DNA of 64,000 nt from Rhodococcus spelaei (GTDB lineage Bacteria > Actinomycetota > Actinomycetes > Mycobacteriales > Mycobacteriaceae). The translations under genes were made by a program, and so were the position numbers. This document shows, piece by piece, positions 25,436 through 34,629 of this stretch. Position 1 is the first letter of the stretch, and every line of letters begins with the position of its first letter. The notes beneath the pieces are model-generated. The model had not been told where the DNA came from, made no database searches, and was given only the letters and a program-made list of their open reading frames with translations. The stretch spans positions 62,001 through 126,000 of the forward strand of contig NZ_VIGH01000003.1 of assembly GCF_006704125.1 (NCBI RefSeq). The letters run 5' to 3'.

Positions 25436-26191
25436 ATGAGTGAACGTAGGACCGCGATCGTCACCGGCGCGGCGCGCGGAATCGGTGCTGCCGTCGCGAA
25501 GAAGCTCGCCGCCGACGGCTACGCGGTGGCCGTGATCGACCTCGACGAGGCGGCCTGCGCCGCAACGGTCGACGCGATCGAGGCCGCCGGTGGCGCACCC
25601 CTGGCCGTCGGCGCGAACGTCGCCGACGAGGCCTCGGTCGCCGAGGCCGTGGAGCGGGTTGCCACCGAACTCGGGGCCCCGACGGTGCTGGTCAACAACG
25701 CCGGCATCACCCGCGACAACCTGCTGTTCAAGATGACCGTCGAGGACTGGGACTCGGTCATGAACGTGCACCTGCGCGGCTCGTTCCTGATGACCCGCGC
25801 GGTGCAGAAGTACATGGTGGAAGCCAAGTTCGGCCGCATCGTCAACCTGTCGAGCGTCTCGGCGCTCGGCGCGCGCGGGCAGGTCAACTATGCGGCAGCC
25901 AAGGCCGGTGTGCAGGGCTTCACCAAGACCCTCGCATTCGAGCTCGGCAAGTTCGGCGTGACGGCCAACGCGATCGCACCGGGCTTCATCGAGACCGAGA
26001 TGACCGCGGCGACCGCGGCTCGGCTCGGTGTGGACTTCGAGGACTTCAAGACGATGGCCGCGGCCGAGATCCCGGTGAACCGTGTCGGCCAGCCCGAGGA
26101 CATCGCGAACACCGCCTCGTTCCTCGCCAGTGAGGGCGCCGGCTTCGTGTCCGGTCAGGTCATCTACGTCGCTGGTGGACCGAAGGACTGA
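25436..26191 (+). CDS. FabG-like 3-oxoacyl reductase / 3-hydroxyacyl dehydrogenase
   Basis: This 251-residue SDR has AIVTGAARGIGAAVAKKL, VIDLDEAAC, VLVNNAGITRDNLLFKM, NLSSVSALGARGQVNYAAAKAG (Ser and Tyr-x-x-x-Lys) and IAPGFIETEMTAA, a typical FabG pattern. In a degradative operon it more likely oxidises a 3-hydroxyacyl-CoA (or reduces 3-oxoacyl-CoA) than serves fatty acid synthesis. It stands 42 bp after the kinase with a TAGGAG ribosome site. It would act after the MaoC hydratase, which yields (R)-3-hydroxyacyl-CoA, the stereoisomer used by FabG enzymes. Confidence 0.9.
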   Translation: MSERRTAIVTGAARGIGAAVAKKLAADGYAVAVIDLDEAACAATVDAIEAAGGAPLAVGANVADEASVAEAVERVATELGAPTVLVNNAGITRDNLLFKMTVEDWDSVMNVHLRGSFLMTRAVQKYMVEAKFGRIVNLSSVSALGARGQVNYAAAKAGVQGFTKTLAFELGKFGVTANAIAPGFIETEMTAATAARLGVDFEDFKTMAAAEIPVNRVGQPEDIANTASFLASEGAGFVSGQVIYVAGGPKD

Positions 26192-26253
26192 CGTCCGCCC
26201 ACCGCACATCCACCGACTCTCGTCAGGAAGACAACCATGAAGGCGGAGACATC

Positions 26254-27237
26254 ATGAAGGCATGGCGCGTCAACGAACTCGGCGAGCCCCGCACCGTCCT
26301 GCAGCTCGAGGACGTTGCCGAACCCACCGCCGGTGACGGGCAGGTCCTGGTGAAGGTGCTGGCCACCCCGGCCAACTTCCCGGACGTGTTGCTGTGCCGC
26401 GGTCAATACCAGATCAAGCCGCCGCTGCCGTTCACTCCCGGTGTGGAGCTGTGCGGTGAGGTCGTCGCCGTCGGTGCCGGTGTCACCCGCGCCGCGGTCG
26501 GGGACCGGGTCGTCGGCAACCCGGCGCTGCCGGGCGGCGCGTTCGCCGAGTTCGCGGTGATGAACCAGGCCAACGTGTTTCCCGCGCCGAAGGCCCTCGA
26601 CGACGCCGAGGCCGCCGCGCTGAGCATCGGCTACCAGACGGCGTGGTTCGCGCTGCACCGCCGCACCCAGATCGTCGAGGGCGACTACCTGCTCGTGCAC
26701 GCCGCCGCGGGCGGTGTCGGCAGCGCGGCGGTCCAGCTCGGCAAGGCGGCCGGCGCCAAGGTCATCGGCGTGGTCGGTGGACCCGAGAAGGTCGAGTACG
26801 CAAAGGCTCTCGGCGCGGACCTGGTGGTCGACCGGCGCACCGAGGACTTCGTCGCGGCGGTCAAGGAGTTCACCGGTGGGCACGGCGCCGACATCGTCTT
26901 CGACCCGGTCGGCGGCGACGCCTACGCCGGCTCGACCAAGTGCATCGCCTTCGAGGGCCGCATCGTGGTGATCGGTTTCGCGGGCGGCACCATCCCGCAG
27001 CCGGCCCTGAACCACGCGCTGATCAAGAACTACTCGATCGTCGGCCTGCACTGGGGTCTCTACCAGGCCAAGAACCCGGCCGTCATCGACGCCTGCCACG
27101 AGGAGCTCACGCGGCTCGCGGACGAGGGTCTGCTCAAGCCGCTGATAGGCGAGCGCCTGGCACTGACCGACGCCGCCGACGGTGTCGGCCGCCTCGGCGA
27201 CGGCAGCACCGTCGGCCGCTTGGTGTTCCAGCGGTGA
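26254..27237 (+). CDS. NADPH:quinone oxidoreductase-like MDR enzyme
   Basis: This 327-residue medium-chain reductase lacks the zinc-binding Cys pattern of alcohol dehydrogenases. It has the QOR order: PANFPDVLLCRGQYQIKPPLPF, PGVELCGEVVAVG, LLVHAAAGGVGSAAVQLGKA (NADPH loop), HGADIVFDPVGGD and VIGFAGGTIPQ. Relatives reduce enoyl-CoA, quinones or alpha,beta-unsaturated carbonyls. In this operon an acyl-CoA or enone reductase role is plausible. A ribosome site GGCGGAG precedes ATG 26254. The stop overlaps (GTGA) the start of a decayed SDR gene. Confidence 0.9.
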   Translation: MKAWRVNELGEPRTVLQLEDVAEPTAGDGQVLVKVLATPANFPDVLLCRGQYQIKPPLPFTPGVELCGEVVAVGAGVTRAAVGDRVVGNPALPGGAFAEFAVMNQANVFPAPKALDDAEAAALSIGYQTAWFALHRRTQIVEGDYLLVHAAAGGVGSAAVQLGKAAGAKVIGVVGGPEKVEYAKALGADLVVDRRTEDFVAAVKEFTGGHGADIVFDPVGGDAYAGSTKCIAFEGRIVVIGFAGGTIPQPALNHALIKNYSIVGLHWGLYQAKNPAVIDACHEELTRLADEGLLKPLIGERLALTDAADGVGRLGDGSTVGRLVFQR

Positions 27238-27293
27238 CCGGGCTGTTCGACGTCGCCGGAAAGACGGTCGTCGTCACCGGCGGCACCCGCTGA
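27234..27293 (+). pseudogene. 19-codon remnant of a further SDR gene
   Basis: GTG 27234 overlaps the preceding stop (GTGA) exactly as a functional coupled gene would. The frame encodes TGLFDVAGKTVVVTGGTR, the beginning of an SDR with its TGGTR(G) cofactor loop, and then hits TGA at 27291-27293 in the middle of that loop. A terminator hairpin follows 15 bp later. The rest of the gene has been deleted, so the operon once ended with another reductase. Confidence 0.75.
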
Positions 27294-27307
27294 CAGGCCG
27301 ACCTCGA

Positions 27308-27336
27308 GGGGCGGGATCGCTGGTCGATCCCGCCCC
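27308..27336 (+). terminator. hairpin terminator of catabolic operon
   Basis: Perfect 12-bp stem GGGGCGGGATCG (27308-27319) and CGATCCCGCCCC (27325-27336) with a 5-nt loop, just after the SDR remnant and ahead of the convergent amidase. Confidence 0.85.
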
Positions 27337-27435
27337 CCGGACGTGCACCCACGGACCTGTGAACCGGGAGCGCCCGTGGCACCCCTCGACGAGATCCTCG
27401 GCCTCGCGGAGCCGGCGTCGGACACCGCTCCTACG

Positions 27436-29103
27436 TCAGGGCAGTGTCGGTCGGTAGTTCGGCGGTCTGCGCACCTGCGTCGCCTGTTCGAAGGCGAACG
27501 CGTAGGTGATCAACTTCGCGTCGCTCGCGGCGGTGCCGATGAAGGACAGCCCGAGCGGCAACTCGCCCCGCGCGTACCCGGCGGGCACCGTGACGATGGG
27601 GTATCCGGCGAGCGCAGAGTTGCGGGTGGAGCTGGCGAAAGGCTTTCCGCCGCCCTGGTAGTCGAGCGCCGGCGCGGGCCGCTCGCTGGGTGTGACGATC
27701 GCGTCGAGCCGGTATTTCGCCAGCGTGTTGTCGATGGCGCGGCGAGCACCCTCGGTCGCGGCCTCCCGATGCGCACGGTAGACGGGATCGGTGATGTCAC
27801 CGTCGGTCTGGTCGGCCATCTCGAACAGTTCCTGCCCGAAGCCGGCCAGCTCCGTGTCGGCATGCTGCCGGTTGTAGTCGATCAGCCCGGTCAGATCGTT
27901 TGGATGCCCGCCGGGGGTGGCGGCCAAGTAGGCGTTGAGGTCGTGCTTGAACTCGGTCATGACTGCCGGAAGCAGGTGCTCGGCAACGACCTCGTCGGAG
28001 TTGGGCACCTCGGTGCCCTCGACCACGGTCGCGCCCAGGTCTTCGAGCTGCTGGACTGCTTGTTCGAACACGCGGTCCACGTCGGGGTCGACGCCGATGC
28101 GGCCCTCGCGCCACACGCCGATCCTCTTGCCTCGCAGTCCATTCGGGTCCAGCATGGTCCGGTAATCGGCGGGCAGGACGTCGTCGGCGTCGACCGAGTC
28201 CGGGTCGGCGGGGTCGGTGCCGTGGATTGCCGCCAAGGTCAGCGCTGCATCGGTGGTGGAGCGAGCGATCGGTCCGGGGCTGTCGTGCCGGGAGGTGATC
28301 GGCACGATGCCGTTGCGGCTGACCAGACCCAGCGTCGGCTTGACGCCGACGGTGGCGGTGACGCTCGCGGGGCACACGATGGATCCGTCGGTGTCGGTGC
28401 CGATGGTCACGGCGGCGAGGCCAGCCGCCGCGGCGGCGGCGGAACCGCTGGACGAACCACAGGGGCTTCGGCCGAGGACGTAGGGATTGCGCGTCTGGCC
28501 ACCGGTTGCACTCCAGCCGGCGATCGCCCCAGGGGAGCGGAAGTTGGCCCACTCCGACATGTTCGCCTTTCCCAGGATCACTGCCCCGGCCTCGCGCAAC
28601 CGAGTGACGAGGAAGGCGTCGTCGTCCGGCCGGGCGTCGAGCAGCGCATTCGAGCCCGCGGTGGTCGGCTGCCGGTCGGCCGTGTCCATGTTCTCCTTCA
28701 ACAGGACCGGGATCCCCTCCAGCGGCCCTCGTGTGCCGTCGCCCCTGCGTAGGTCGTCGCTGGCGCGCGCGATGCTCATCGCGTCCGGATTCGTCCGCAC
28801 TACCGCTCCGATCAGGGGATTGAGGCGCTCGATCCGCTGCAGGTAGGCCGCTGTCAGCTGCTCGGAGGTGATCGTCCCGTCGTCCATGGCGTTCTGGAGG
28901 TCGACGATGGTGACGCGATCGAGGTCGAGCCCGGACGGCGGTGTCGCGGTGCCCGCGCTGCCGCCGGCGGTCGAGGCATTCGAAACCTCGGCGCGCGTGG
29001 CGTCGGGGCGAGCGGCGGTCCCCGGAGCGCAGGCCACGACCAGAGAAGTGAGTGCTGCGGCGACAGCAGTACGGGGCAGTGCCGACTTGACGAGACTGAA
29101 CAC
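27436..29103 (-). CDS. exported lipoprotein amidase (amidase-signature family)
   Basis: This protein of about 555 residues has a signal peptide with lipobox LVVAC and then a full amidase-signature domain. The Ser-cisSer-Lys triad is visible: Lys in VLLKENMDT, cis-Ser in the CGSSSGSAAAAAAG loop, and the nucleophilic Ser in TDTDGSIVCPAS. Members hydrolyse carboxamides, and exported ones may act on peptide amides or environmental amides. The substrate is unknown. GTG 29103 has a perfect GGAGG 5 nt upstream and is clearly the start. A longer in-frame extension lacks one. The gene is convergent with the catabolic island and separated from it by a terminator. Confidence 0.92.
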   Translation of the reverse strand: MFSLVKSALPRTAVAAALTSLVVACAPGTAARPDATRAEVSNASTAGGSAGTATPPSGLDLDRVTIVDLQNAMDDGTITSEQLTAAYLQRIERLNPLIGAVVRTNPDAMSIARASDDLRRGDGTRGPLEGIPVLLKENMDTADRQPTTAGSNALLDARPDDDAFLVTRLREAGAVILGKANMSEWANFRSPGAIAGWSATGGQTRNPYVLGRSPCGSSSGSAAAAAAGLAAVTIGTDTDGSIVCPASVTATVGVKPTLGLVSRNGIVPITSRHDSPGPIARSTTDAALTLAAIHGTDPADPDSVDADDVLPADYRTMLDPNGLRGKRIGVWREGRIGVDPDVDRVFEQAVQQLEDLGATVVEGTEVPNSDEVVAEHLLPAVMTEFKHDLNAYLAATPGGHPNDLTGLIDYNRQHADTELAGFGQELFEMADQTDGDITDPVYRAHREAATEGARRAIDNTLAKYRLDAIVTPSERPAPALDYQGGGKPFASSTRNSALAGYPIVTVPAGYARGELPLGLSFIGTAASDAKLITYAFAFEQATQVRRPPNYRPTLP

Positions 29104-29242
29104 GGTTCCTCCAGGCGATCCATCACGAGCGCGGGATACGTTCTCACACAATGTTTCCGCTCGAGTCACGGTCGAGATCAGCGATCGCTGGTCCTGACAT
29201 CCATGATCGAGACAGGCCGGGGGTCACCTCGGCCGTCACTTC

Positions 29243-31750
29243 CTACTCGCGGGTGCCGATCGCGGCGACCGGATCGGCGCGCATCGCGGCGCGGGTCGGG
29301 ATCGCGATCGCGACCAGACCCAGCAGTACTGTGCCGGCGACGATCAGCCCGTAGACGGCGGGCGACACGGTGGGGATCGGACGCCCCGACACCGCGACCG
29401 CGATCCCCGTGAGCGGGGGTGCCGCGATCACCGTGCCCAGGACCGCGGCGACCGTCACGACGATCACCGATTCGGTGCGCATCATCGCCCGCACCTGACG
29501 GGTGCTCGCCCCGACCAGGCGGAGCAGCGCGAACTCGCGGCCGCGTTCGGCGGTGGCCAGCACGAGGGTGTTCACGACGGCCACCGCGAGGTAGCCGAGC
29601 AGCACGACGAGCGCCACCAGATTCACCCCCGACTGCATGCGCCGCTGGTCCTGCCCGGCCGCCGCGAACTCGCCCCGGTCGGCGACGGCGACACCACCGA
29701 GCGCGGTGATCGCGGTGTGCGCCTCGTCGACGCGGCCGGGTTGCGCGGACACCAGCAGGGTGTCGGTCAGGCCGGACGTGGTGTGCGCGAGCACCTGCGA
29801 CACCGGCAGGGTCACGTCGCCGAAGCCGAGACCGCGCCCGTACGTCGCGACCACCTCCGGGGCGACGAGGGTGCCGTCGCCCAGTCGCAGCGCGACGGTG
29901 TCGCCGATGCGGGCGCTCATCGCGAACGCCGCGTCGGTGGACAGCGCGACGGTGCCGTCCCGCAGCCGTCCCAGGTCGCCGTCGCGGACGTCGAGGTCGA
30001 GGGTGGATGCGGTCGTGGCCGGGTCGATGCCCTGGACCGGGTACGTTTCCGTGTTCGGCGACTCCCCGCCGGTGGTGAAGAGGGCGGTGGTCCGGACGAT
30101 CGGATTCACCTCGCGGACAGCGCCGTTCGCGACGACGCCGTCGATCAGTGCCGGGGACAACCCGGCTGGTGCGGTGACGACGAGGTCCGCGGTGATGCCG
30201 CTGCGGGACTGGTCGTCAGCGGCCGTGGCGACCGTGTCCTGCGTGAACAGTTGGACGGCGCCGATCGCGATCGCCAACGCCAGCGGGGTGATCGCGGACG
30301 CCAGCCGACGCGACCGGGTGCCCGCGTTCGCGGCGGCGAGGACGAACGACGGGGACGCACTGCGGCGCAGCGGGCCGCCGAACCAGCGGACCGCACCGCC
30401 GACGAGGACCGGGCCCAGCAGCGCCACCGCAATCACCAGCAGCATCGCCGACGCACCGGCACCGGCGATCGCCGCCTGCCCCGGCAGCACCATCGGCAGC
30501 AGCGACGTCGCGATACCGCCGGCACCGAACACGACCCCGGTGACGAGACGACCCCAGCCGATTGTGGCCGGTTCGACCGCGGATTCCCGCAGGGCCTCGG
30601 TGGGATCGAGCCGGGCCGGGCGCCGGGCCGCGACCGCGCCCGCGATCCGGGCCGTCACGAGCGCGAGGACGGCGCCGACGACGGCGGGGATCGGGCTCAG
30701 TGCGAGCGCGAAGTCCGACGGCAGCACTCCCGCGTCGACGAACTGGAGGTGCAGGAGCTGGGCGAGCGCGTAGCCGGGTGCGATACCCAGCAGTGCGGCG
30801 GCGCCCGCGACGAGCAGCACCTCGGTGCCGACCAGCCGGTGGACCTGACCGGGAGTCGCGCCCGTCGCCCGCAGCAGCGCGAACTCGCGGCGCCGCTGCT
30901 GGATCGACAGCGACAGGGTGCTCGACACCACGAACATCGCGATGAGGATCGCCACTCCCGCGAACGCCGCAGACAGCGCCATCAGCTCGCTGCGGGCGGC
31001 ACCGGCATCGAGGAATTCGACGTCGCCGCGGCCGTCGCCGGTGTAGGTGACCACGTCGACCCCCGGCAGCGCGTCTCGCACGCCGGCCGCGAGCGAGTCG
31101 GCGTCGACGCCGTCGTCGGCGAGCAGTCCGACGGTCGCGACCCGGCCGCTGTGCGGCCACAGGTCACCGATCCGGGCGTCGGACAGGAACACCGACCCCG
31201 GCCGGTCGACGGGCTCGGGCTGCGGGGCCGCCACGACACCGACGACGGTGTACTCGTCGCCGATACCGCCGTGGCGCAACGTGATCCGGTCGCCGACCGC
31301 TCCGTTGCCGGTCACCACGACCTCGTCGGACGATTCGGGGGCGCGGCCGTCGGTGAGCGTGTACGGCGCCAGGACCGTCGACGACCACGGATGCGCGTCG
31401 AGCAGACGTCCGTCGTCGGTGGACAGCGGCACCGCGAGGTCGGGGACCGCCGCCCGCACCCCCGGTATCCGGGACAGTTCGTCGACGGTCGAGCCGGGGA
31501 GCAGGGCGCGTTCGACGAACGGCTGGTCGACGTCCTCCCGCAGGTCAAGGGACTGCCGCGCGCCGACGACGACGTCGGCCCCCGCGTACCGGTGCGGGGT
31601 GACGCCACCGCGGATCCCGGACTCGAACAGCACGGCCAGACCGCACGTGAGGGCCGCCGCGCAGAACACGGCGACGAACACGGCCGCGAAGCTGCCTCGC
31701 CGCTGCCGCACGTTCGCGAGCGCCAGACGCTGCAGACGGGAACGACGCAT
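29243..31750 (-). CDS. ABC transporter permease with two FtsX domains
   Basis: The 835-residue membrane protein contains two FtsX/MacB-type repeats. An N-terminal helix (GSFAAVFVAVFCAAALTCGL) is followed by an extracytoplasmic domain and then a three-helix FtsX core around VLIAMFVVSSTLSLSIQQRRREFALLRATGATPGQV. The pattern repeats in the C-terminal half, ending in a helix trio with ERGREFALLRLVGASTRQV. Such permeases export peptides or lipids, or transmit mechanical signals, and in Gram-positives often confer resistance to antimicrobial peptides. The start is 3 bp after the ATPase stop, and a GTG at 31756 is the alternative. The pair is divergent from a histidine kinase gene. Confidence 0.92.
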   Translation of the reverse strand: MRRSRLQRLALANVRQRRGSFAAVFVAVFCAAALTCGLAVLFESGIRGGVTPHRYAGADVVVGARQSLDLREDVDQPFVERALLPGSTVDELSRIPGVRAAVPDLAVPLSTDDGRLLDAHPWSSTVLAPYTLTDGRAPESSDEVVVTGNGAVGDRITLRHGGIGDEYTVVGVVAAPQPEPVDRPGSVFLSDARIGDLWPHSGRVATVGLLADDGVDADSLAAGVRDALPGVDVVTYTGDGRGDVEFLDAGAARSELMALSAAFAGVAILIAMFVVSSTLSLSIQQRRREFALLRATGATPGQVHRLVGTEVLLVAGAAALLGIAPGYALAQLLHLQFVDAGVLPSDFALALSPIPAVVGAVLALVTARIAGAVAARRPARLDPTEALRESAVEPATIGWGRLVTGVVFGAGGIATSLLPMVLPGQAAIAGAGASAMLLVIAVALLGPVLVGGAVRWFGGPLRRSASPSFVLAAANAGTRSRRLASAITPLALAIAIGAVQLFTQDTVATAADDQSRSGITADLVVTAPAGLSPALIDGVVANGAVREVNPIVRTTALFTTGGESPNTETYPVQGIDPATTASTLDLDVRDGDLGRLRDGTVALSTDAAFAMSARIGDTVALRLGDGTLVAPEVVATYGRGLGFGDVTLPVSQVLAHTTSGLTDTLLVSAQPGRVDEAHTAITALGGVAVADRGEFAAAGQDQRRMQSGVNLVALVVLLGYLAVAVVNTLVLATAERGREFALLRLVGASTRQVRAMMRTESVIVVTVAAVLGTVIAAPPLTGIAVAVSGRPIPTVSPAVYGLIVAGTVLLGLVAIAIPTRAAMRADPVAAIGTRE

Positions 31751-31752
31751 AC

Positions 31753-32523
31753 TCACCACTCCCCGAGATGGGTCATGTGGTCGGCGACCGCCGCGGCGCT
31801 GGGCGAATCCATCCGTCCGACGAGGCGGCCGTCGGCGAGGAACAGGACCCGGTCGGCGTGCGCGGCGGCCACCGGATCGTGGGTGACCATGACGATCGTC
31901 TGACCGAGATCGGTGGTGGTGTGGCGCAACAGGTCCAGCACCTGGCGGCCGGTACGGGAGTCGAGCGCGCCGGTCGGCTCGTCGGCGAAGACCGCGTGTG
32001 GCCGGGTGATCAACGCCCGGGCGATCGCGACCCGCTGCTGCTGACCGCCGGACATCTCGGCGGGACGCCGACCGCGCTTGTCGGCCAGGCCGACCGCGTC
32101 CAGCACGTGGTCGAGGTGCGCGCGGTCCGCACGGCGGCCGGCCAGCAGCAGCGGCAGCGTCACGTTCTGTTCGACGGTCAGCGCGGCCATGAGGTTGTAC
32201 GCCTGGAAGACGAAGCCGATGTGATCGCGACGGAAGAGCGTGCGGGCCTTGGGCTTCAGGGCACTGATCTCGGTGTCGCCGAGCCACACCGACCCACGGG
32301 TGGGCCGGTCGAGGCCGGCGGCGCAGTGCAGGAACGTGCTCTTGCCCGAGCCCGACGGCCCCATGATCGCGGTGAAGCTGCCCGGGGCGAGGGACAGGCT
32401 GACGGCGTCGAGCGCCGTGACCTGCGTGCGCCCGGAACCATACGTCCTGCTCACGTCGGCGAGGCGGACCGCCGACTGCGGGGGACTCTGCACCGGGGGC
32501 AGGGGAGAGGTGAAGGAGGTCAT
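31753..32523 (-). CDS. MacB-type ABC transporter ATPase
   Basis: This 256-residue ATPase belongs to the LolD/MacB subfamily: Walker [28 protein letters not shown] (Q-loop, FQ-x-Y/F-NL), signature [15 protein letters not shown], Walker [14 protein letters not shown] and the H-loop MVTHDP. It is encoded immediately upstream of the FtsX-type permease and forms its motor, probably two ATPases per permease assembly. ATG 32523 has an AGGAGGT-like site just upstream. Its promoter region is shared with the divergent histidine kinase at 32633, which suggests that the two-component system regulates the transporter. Confidence 0.95.
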   Translation of the reverse strand: MTSFTSPLPPVQSPPQSAVRLADVSRTYGSGRTQVTALDAVSLSLAPGSFTAIMGPSGSGKSTFLHCAAGLDRPTRGSVWLGDTEISALKPKARTLFRRDHIGFVFQAYNLMAALTVEQNVTLPLLLAGRRADRAHLDHVLDAVGLADKRGRRPAEMSGGQQQRVAIARALITRPHAVFADEPTGALDSRTGRQVLDLLRHTTTDLGQTIVMVTHDPVAAAHADRVLFLADGRLVGRMDSPSAAAVADHMTHLGEW

Positions 32524-32632
32524 GGCGACAACGCTAGGAATCGGCGACGCCGCAGAACATCCCGTGCGGTACCCGATCGATGGTGTAGTCAGCTCTACCG
32601 ACAGCGCCACTGTCGTGCGGCATGCTGGGGTG

Positions 32633-33883
32633 ATGCAGCGGACCGAACGCCTGAACGAGCGGTGGCGCGCCGTCCGTTTCCTCTTGGTCGAGGCCGGTGC
32701 CGCCGTCGTCTCGCTCTGTTTCCTCGTGGTCGGGCTGGTGGTCGGGTCGATGCTGATCCTGATCGTCGGCTGGCTCGCGGTGCCCGCCTACGTGCGGGCG
32801 CTCCGGTGGTGGGCGGGCCGGGCGCGGCGACGATCGTCTGCCTACTCGGGCCGGGACGTGGCCGAACGGTATCCGACCGTCCCCGACCGCCCCGGTTTCG
32901 ACGACCTGCGCCGACTGCTCACCGCGCCGTCGACGCGCCGCGACTTCGGGTGGGTCGCGGTCCATTCCGTCGCGGCGCTCACGTCCGGGCTTCTCGCGAT
33001 CATTCTCCCGCTCGCGGCCGTGAACTCGCTCGCGATCCCGTTCTACTGGTGGGCGCTGCCGCCGGTCGAGCCGGTGAGCAACATCTACCCGGTCACCTCG
33101 TGGTGGGGTGCGGCGGGGATGCCCCTGGTGGGGGTCGGGTACGCGATGCTGGCGTGGTGGGGGATCCCGGCCCTCGCCCGCGGTATCGCCGGACTGGCCG
33201 GGAAACTCCTCGCCCCGGGACGGGAAACCGAACTGTCCGAACGGGTCTCGGCGCTCACCGTGAGCCGGGCCGCCGCGCTCGACGCGCACGCCGCGGAACT
33301 GCGCCGCATCGAACGCGACCTGCACGACGGCGCCCAGAACCGTCTCGTCGCCGTCGTCATGATGCTCGGCCTCGCGGAACGCTCGCTGCGGGTCGCACCC
33401 GATCAGGCGCTGCCGCAACTGTTGCGGGCACAGGACGCCGCCTCCGATGCGCTGTCGGAGCTGCGGACCCTCGTCCACGACATCTACCCGCCGATCCTCG
33501 ACGAGCTCGGGCTCGGCGGGGCCGTCTCCGCGCTCGCGGGCCGCAGCACGGTGCCGTGCATCCTCGACACCGGTGGGCTGCGGCGGGCACCGGCCGCGGT
33601 GGAGGCGGCCGCCTATTTCGTGGTGGCCGAGGCGCTCACCAACGTCGCCAAACACAGTGGCGCCGGGCAGGTTCGGGTGACCCTGTCCACGCGCGACGAC
33701 GACCGCGGTGCCACGCTCGTCATCGACGTCCGCGACGACGGGGTGGGCGGGGCGGTCGAGGCGCCGGGCGGCGGAGTGGCCGGGATCCGACGCCGCGTGG
33801 CAGCGTTCGAGGGAACTGTGACACTGGACAGCCCGCTCGGCGGGCCGACGAGACTCGAGGTGGAACTGCCGTGCGGATTCTGA
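32633..33883 (+). CDS. sensor histidine kinase (NarL-type, HisKA_3)
   Basis: This 416-residue membrane kinase has two paired N-terminal hydrophobic regions (about 15-55 and 105-185) and a DUF-like sensor with little extracytoplasmic sequence. The dimerisation/phosphoacceptor helix is ELRRIERDLHDGAQNRLV (His231). The C-terminal ATPase has EALTNVAKHSGAG (N-box) and VRDDGVGGA (G-box). This short-loop architecture is typical of kinases that sense membrane stress or an associated transporter. The response regulator starts 13 bp inside its 3' end. ATG 32633 follows GGGGTG. The divergent MacB-type transporter is the probable target. Confidence 0.93.
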   Translation: MQRTERLNERWRAVRFLLVEAGAAVVSLCFLVVGLVVGSMLILIVGWLAVPAYVRALRWWAGRARRRSSAYSGRDVAERYPTVPDRPGFDDLRRLLTAPSTRRDFGWVAVHSVAALTSGLLAIILPLAAVNSLAIPFYWWALPPVEPVSNIYPVTSWWGAAGMPLVGVGYAMLAWWGIPALARGIAGLAGKLLAPGRETELSERVSALTVSRAAALDAHAAELRRIERDLHDGAQNRLVAVVMMLGLAERSLRVAPDQALPQLLRAQDAASDALSELRTLVHDIYPPILDELGLGGAVSALAGRSTVPCILDTGGLRRAPAAVEAAAYFVVAEALTNVAKHSGAGQVRVTLSTRDDDRGATLVIDVRDDGVGGAVEAPGGGVAGIRRRVAAFEGTVTLDSPLGGPTRLEVELPCGF

Positions 33884-34515
33884 TCGCGGAGGACGACGCG
33901 CTGCTGCGGGAAGGCCTTGCCCTGCTGCTCTGCAGTGTCGGCATCGAGGTGACCGCCGCCGTCGACGACGCCGACAAGTTCCTCGCCGCGTTCGAGGCCG
34001 ACCCGCCCGACGGCGCGGTGCTCGACGTGCGGATGCCGCCGACGTTCACCAACGAGGGTCTGAAGGCCGCGATCGAGGCCCGCCGTCGACGGCCGGGTTT
34101 CCCGGTGCTGGTGCTGTCGGCGTACGTCGAGGACCGGTACGCGGGCGAGTTGCTCTCCGACGGTGCGGGCGGCGTCGGCTATCTACTCAAAGAGCGGGTC
34201 GGGCGGGTCGAGGAGTTCGTCGACGCGCTGCGCCGGGTGGTCGGCGGCGGCACCGTGATGGACCCCGAGGTGATCTCGCAGCTGATGAGCCGGCGCCGCG
34301 CCGACGATCCGATCCGCACCCTGACCCCGCGCGAATCCGAGGTGCTCGGCCTCATGGCAGAAGGGCTCGGCAATACCGACATCGCCCGCAAACTCGTCGT
34401 GAGCGACACCGCGGTGAGCAAGCACATCGGCAACATCTTCGCCAAGCTCGGGTTGTCTGCATCCGACAGCGGGCACCGGCGCGTGCTCGCGGTCCTCGCG
34501 CACCTGCGGTCCTGA
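33871..34515 (+). CDS. NarL/LuxR-family response regulator
   Basis: This 214-residue protein is the cognate regulator of the overlapping kinase gene. The receiver domain has the acidic pair EDD (7-9), phosphoacceptor Asp52 in VLDVRMP, a Ser in VLSAY and Lys in YLLKERV. A LuxR-type helix-turn-helix follows: LTPRESEVLGLMAEGLGNTDIARKL, VSKHIGNIFAKLGL. GTG 33871 overlaps the kinase by 13 bp, ensuring stoichiometric synthesis. By position it probably controls the divergent ABC exporter and its own operon. The signal is unknown, with cell-envelope stress the usual theme for this arrangement. Confidence 0.95.
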   Translation: MRILIAEDDALLREGLALLLCSVGIEVTAAVDDADKFLAAFEADPPDGAVLDVRMPPTFTNEGLKAAIEARRRRPGFPVLVLSAYVEDRYAGELLSDGAGGVGYLLKERVGRVEEFVDALRRVVGGGTVMDPEVISQLMSRRRADDPIRTLTPRESEVLGLMAEGLGNTDIARKLVVSDTAVSKHIGNIFAKLGLSASDSGHRRVLAVLAHLRS

Positions 34516-34629
34516 TCCGGCGTCACCGCTCTCGGGGTCACGCTGTGGTGAAATCCGGCCGCCGTGACGACCGTCATGTCCGGACCTGGTTTGATGACTC
34601 GCGCACGCCGAATGAAGGGATTGTGCGCA

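Noticed and set aside
29717-31903. A 728-codon open frame on the plus strand
   Set aside because: It lies antisense to the FtsX-type permease gene, is Arg/Asp/Gly-rich without domain patterns and exists because of high GC; the minus-strand permease has clear membrane and FtsX motifs.
31768-33870. Long upstream extension of the response regulator frame
   Set aside because: The protein homologous to response regulators begins at GTG 33871; upstream residues are shadows of the kinase and ABC genes.
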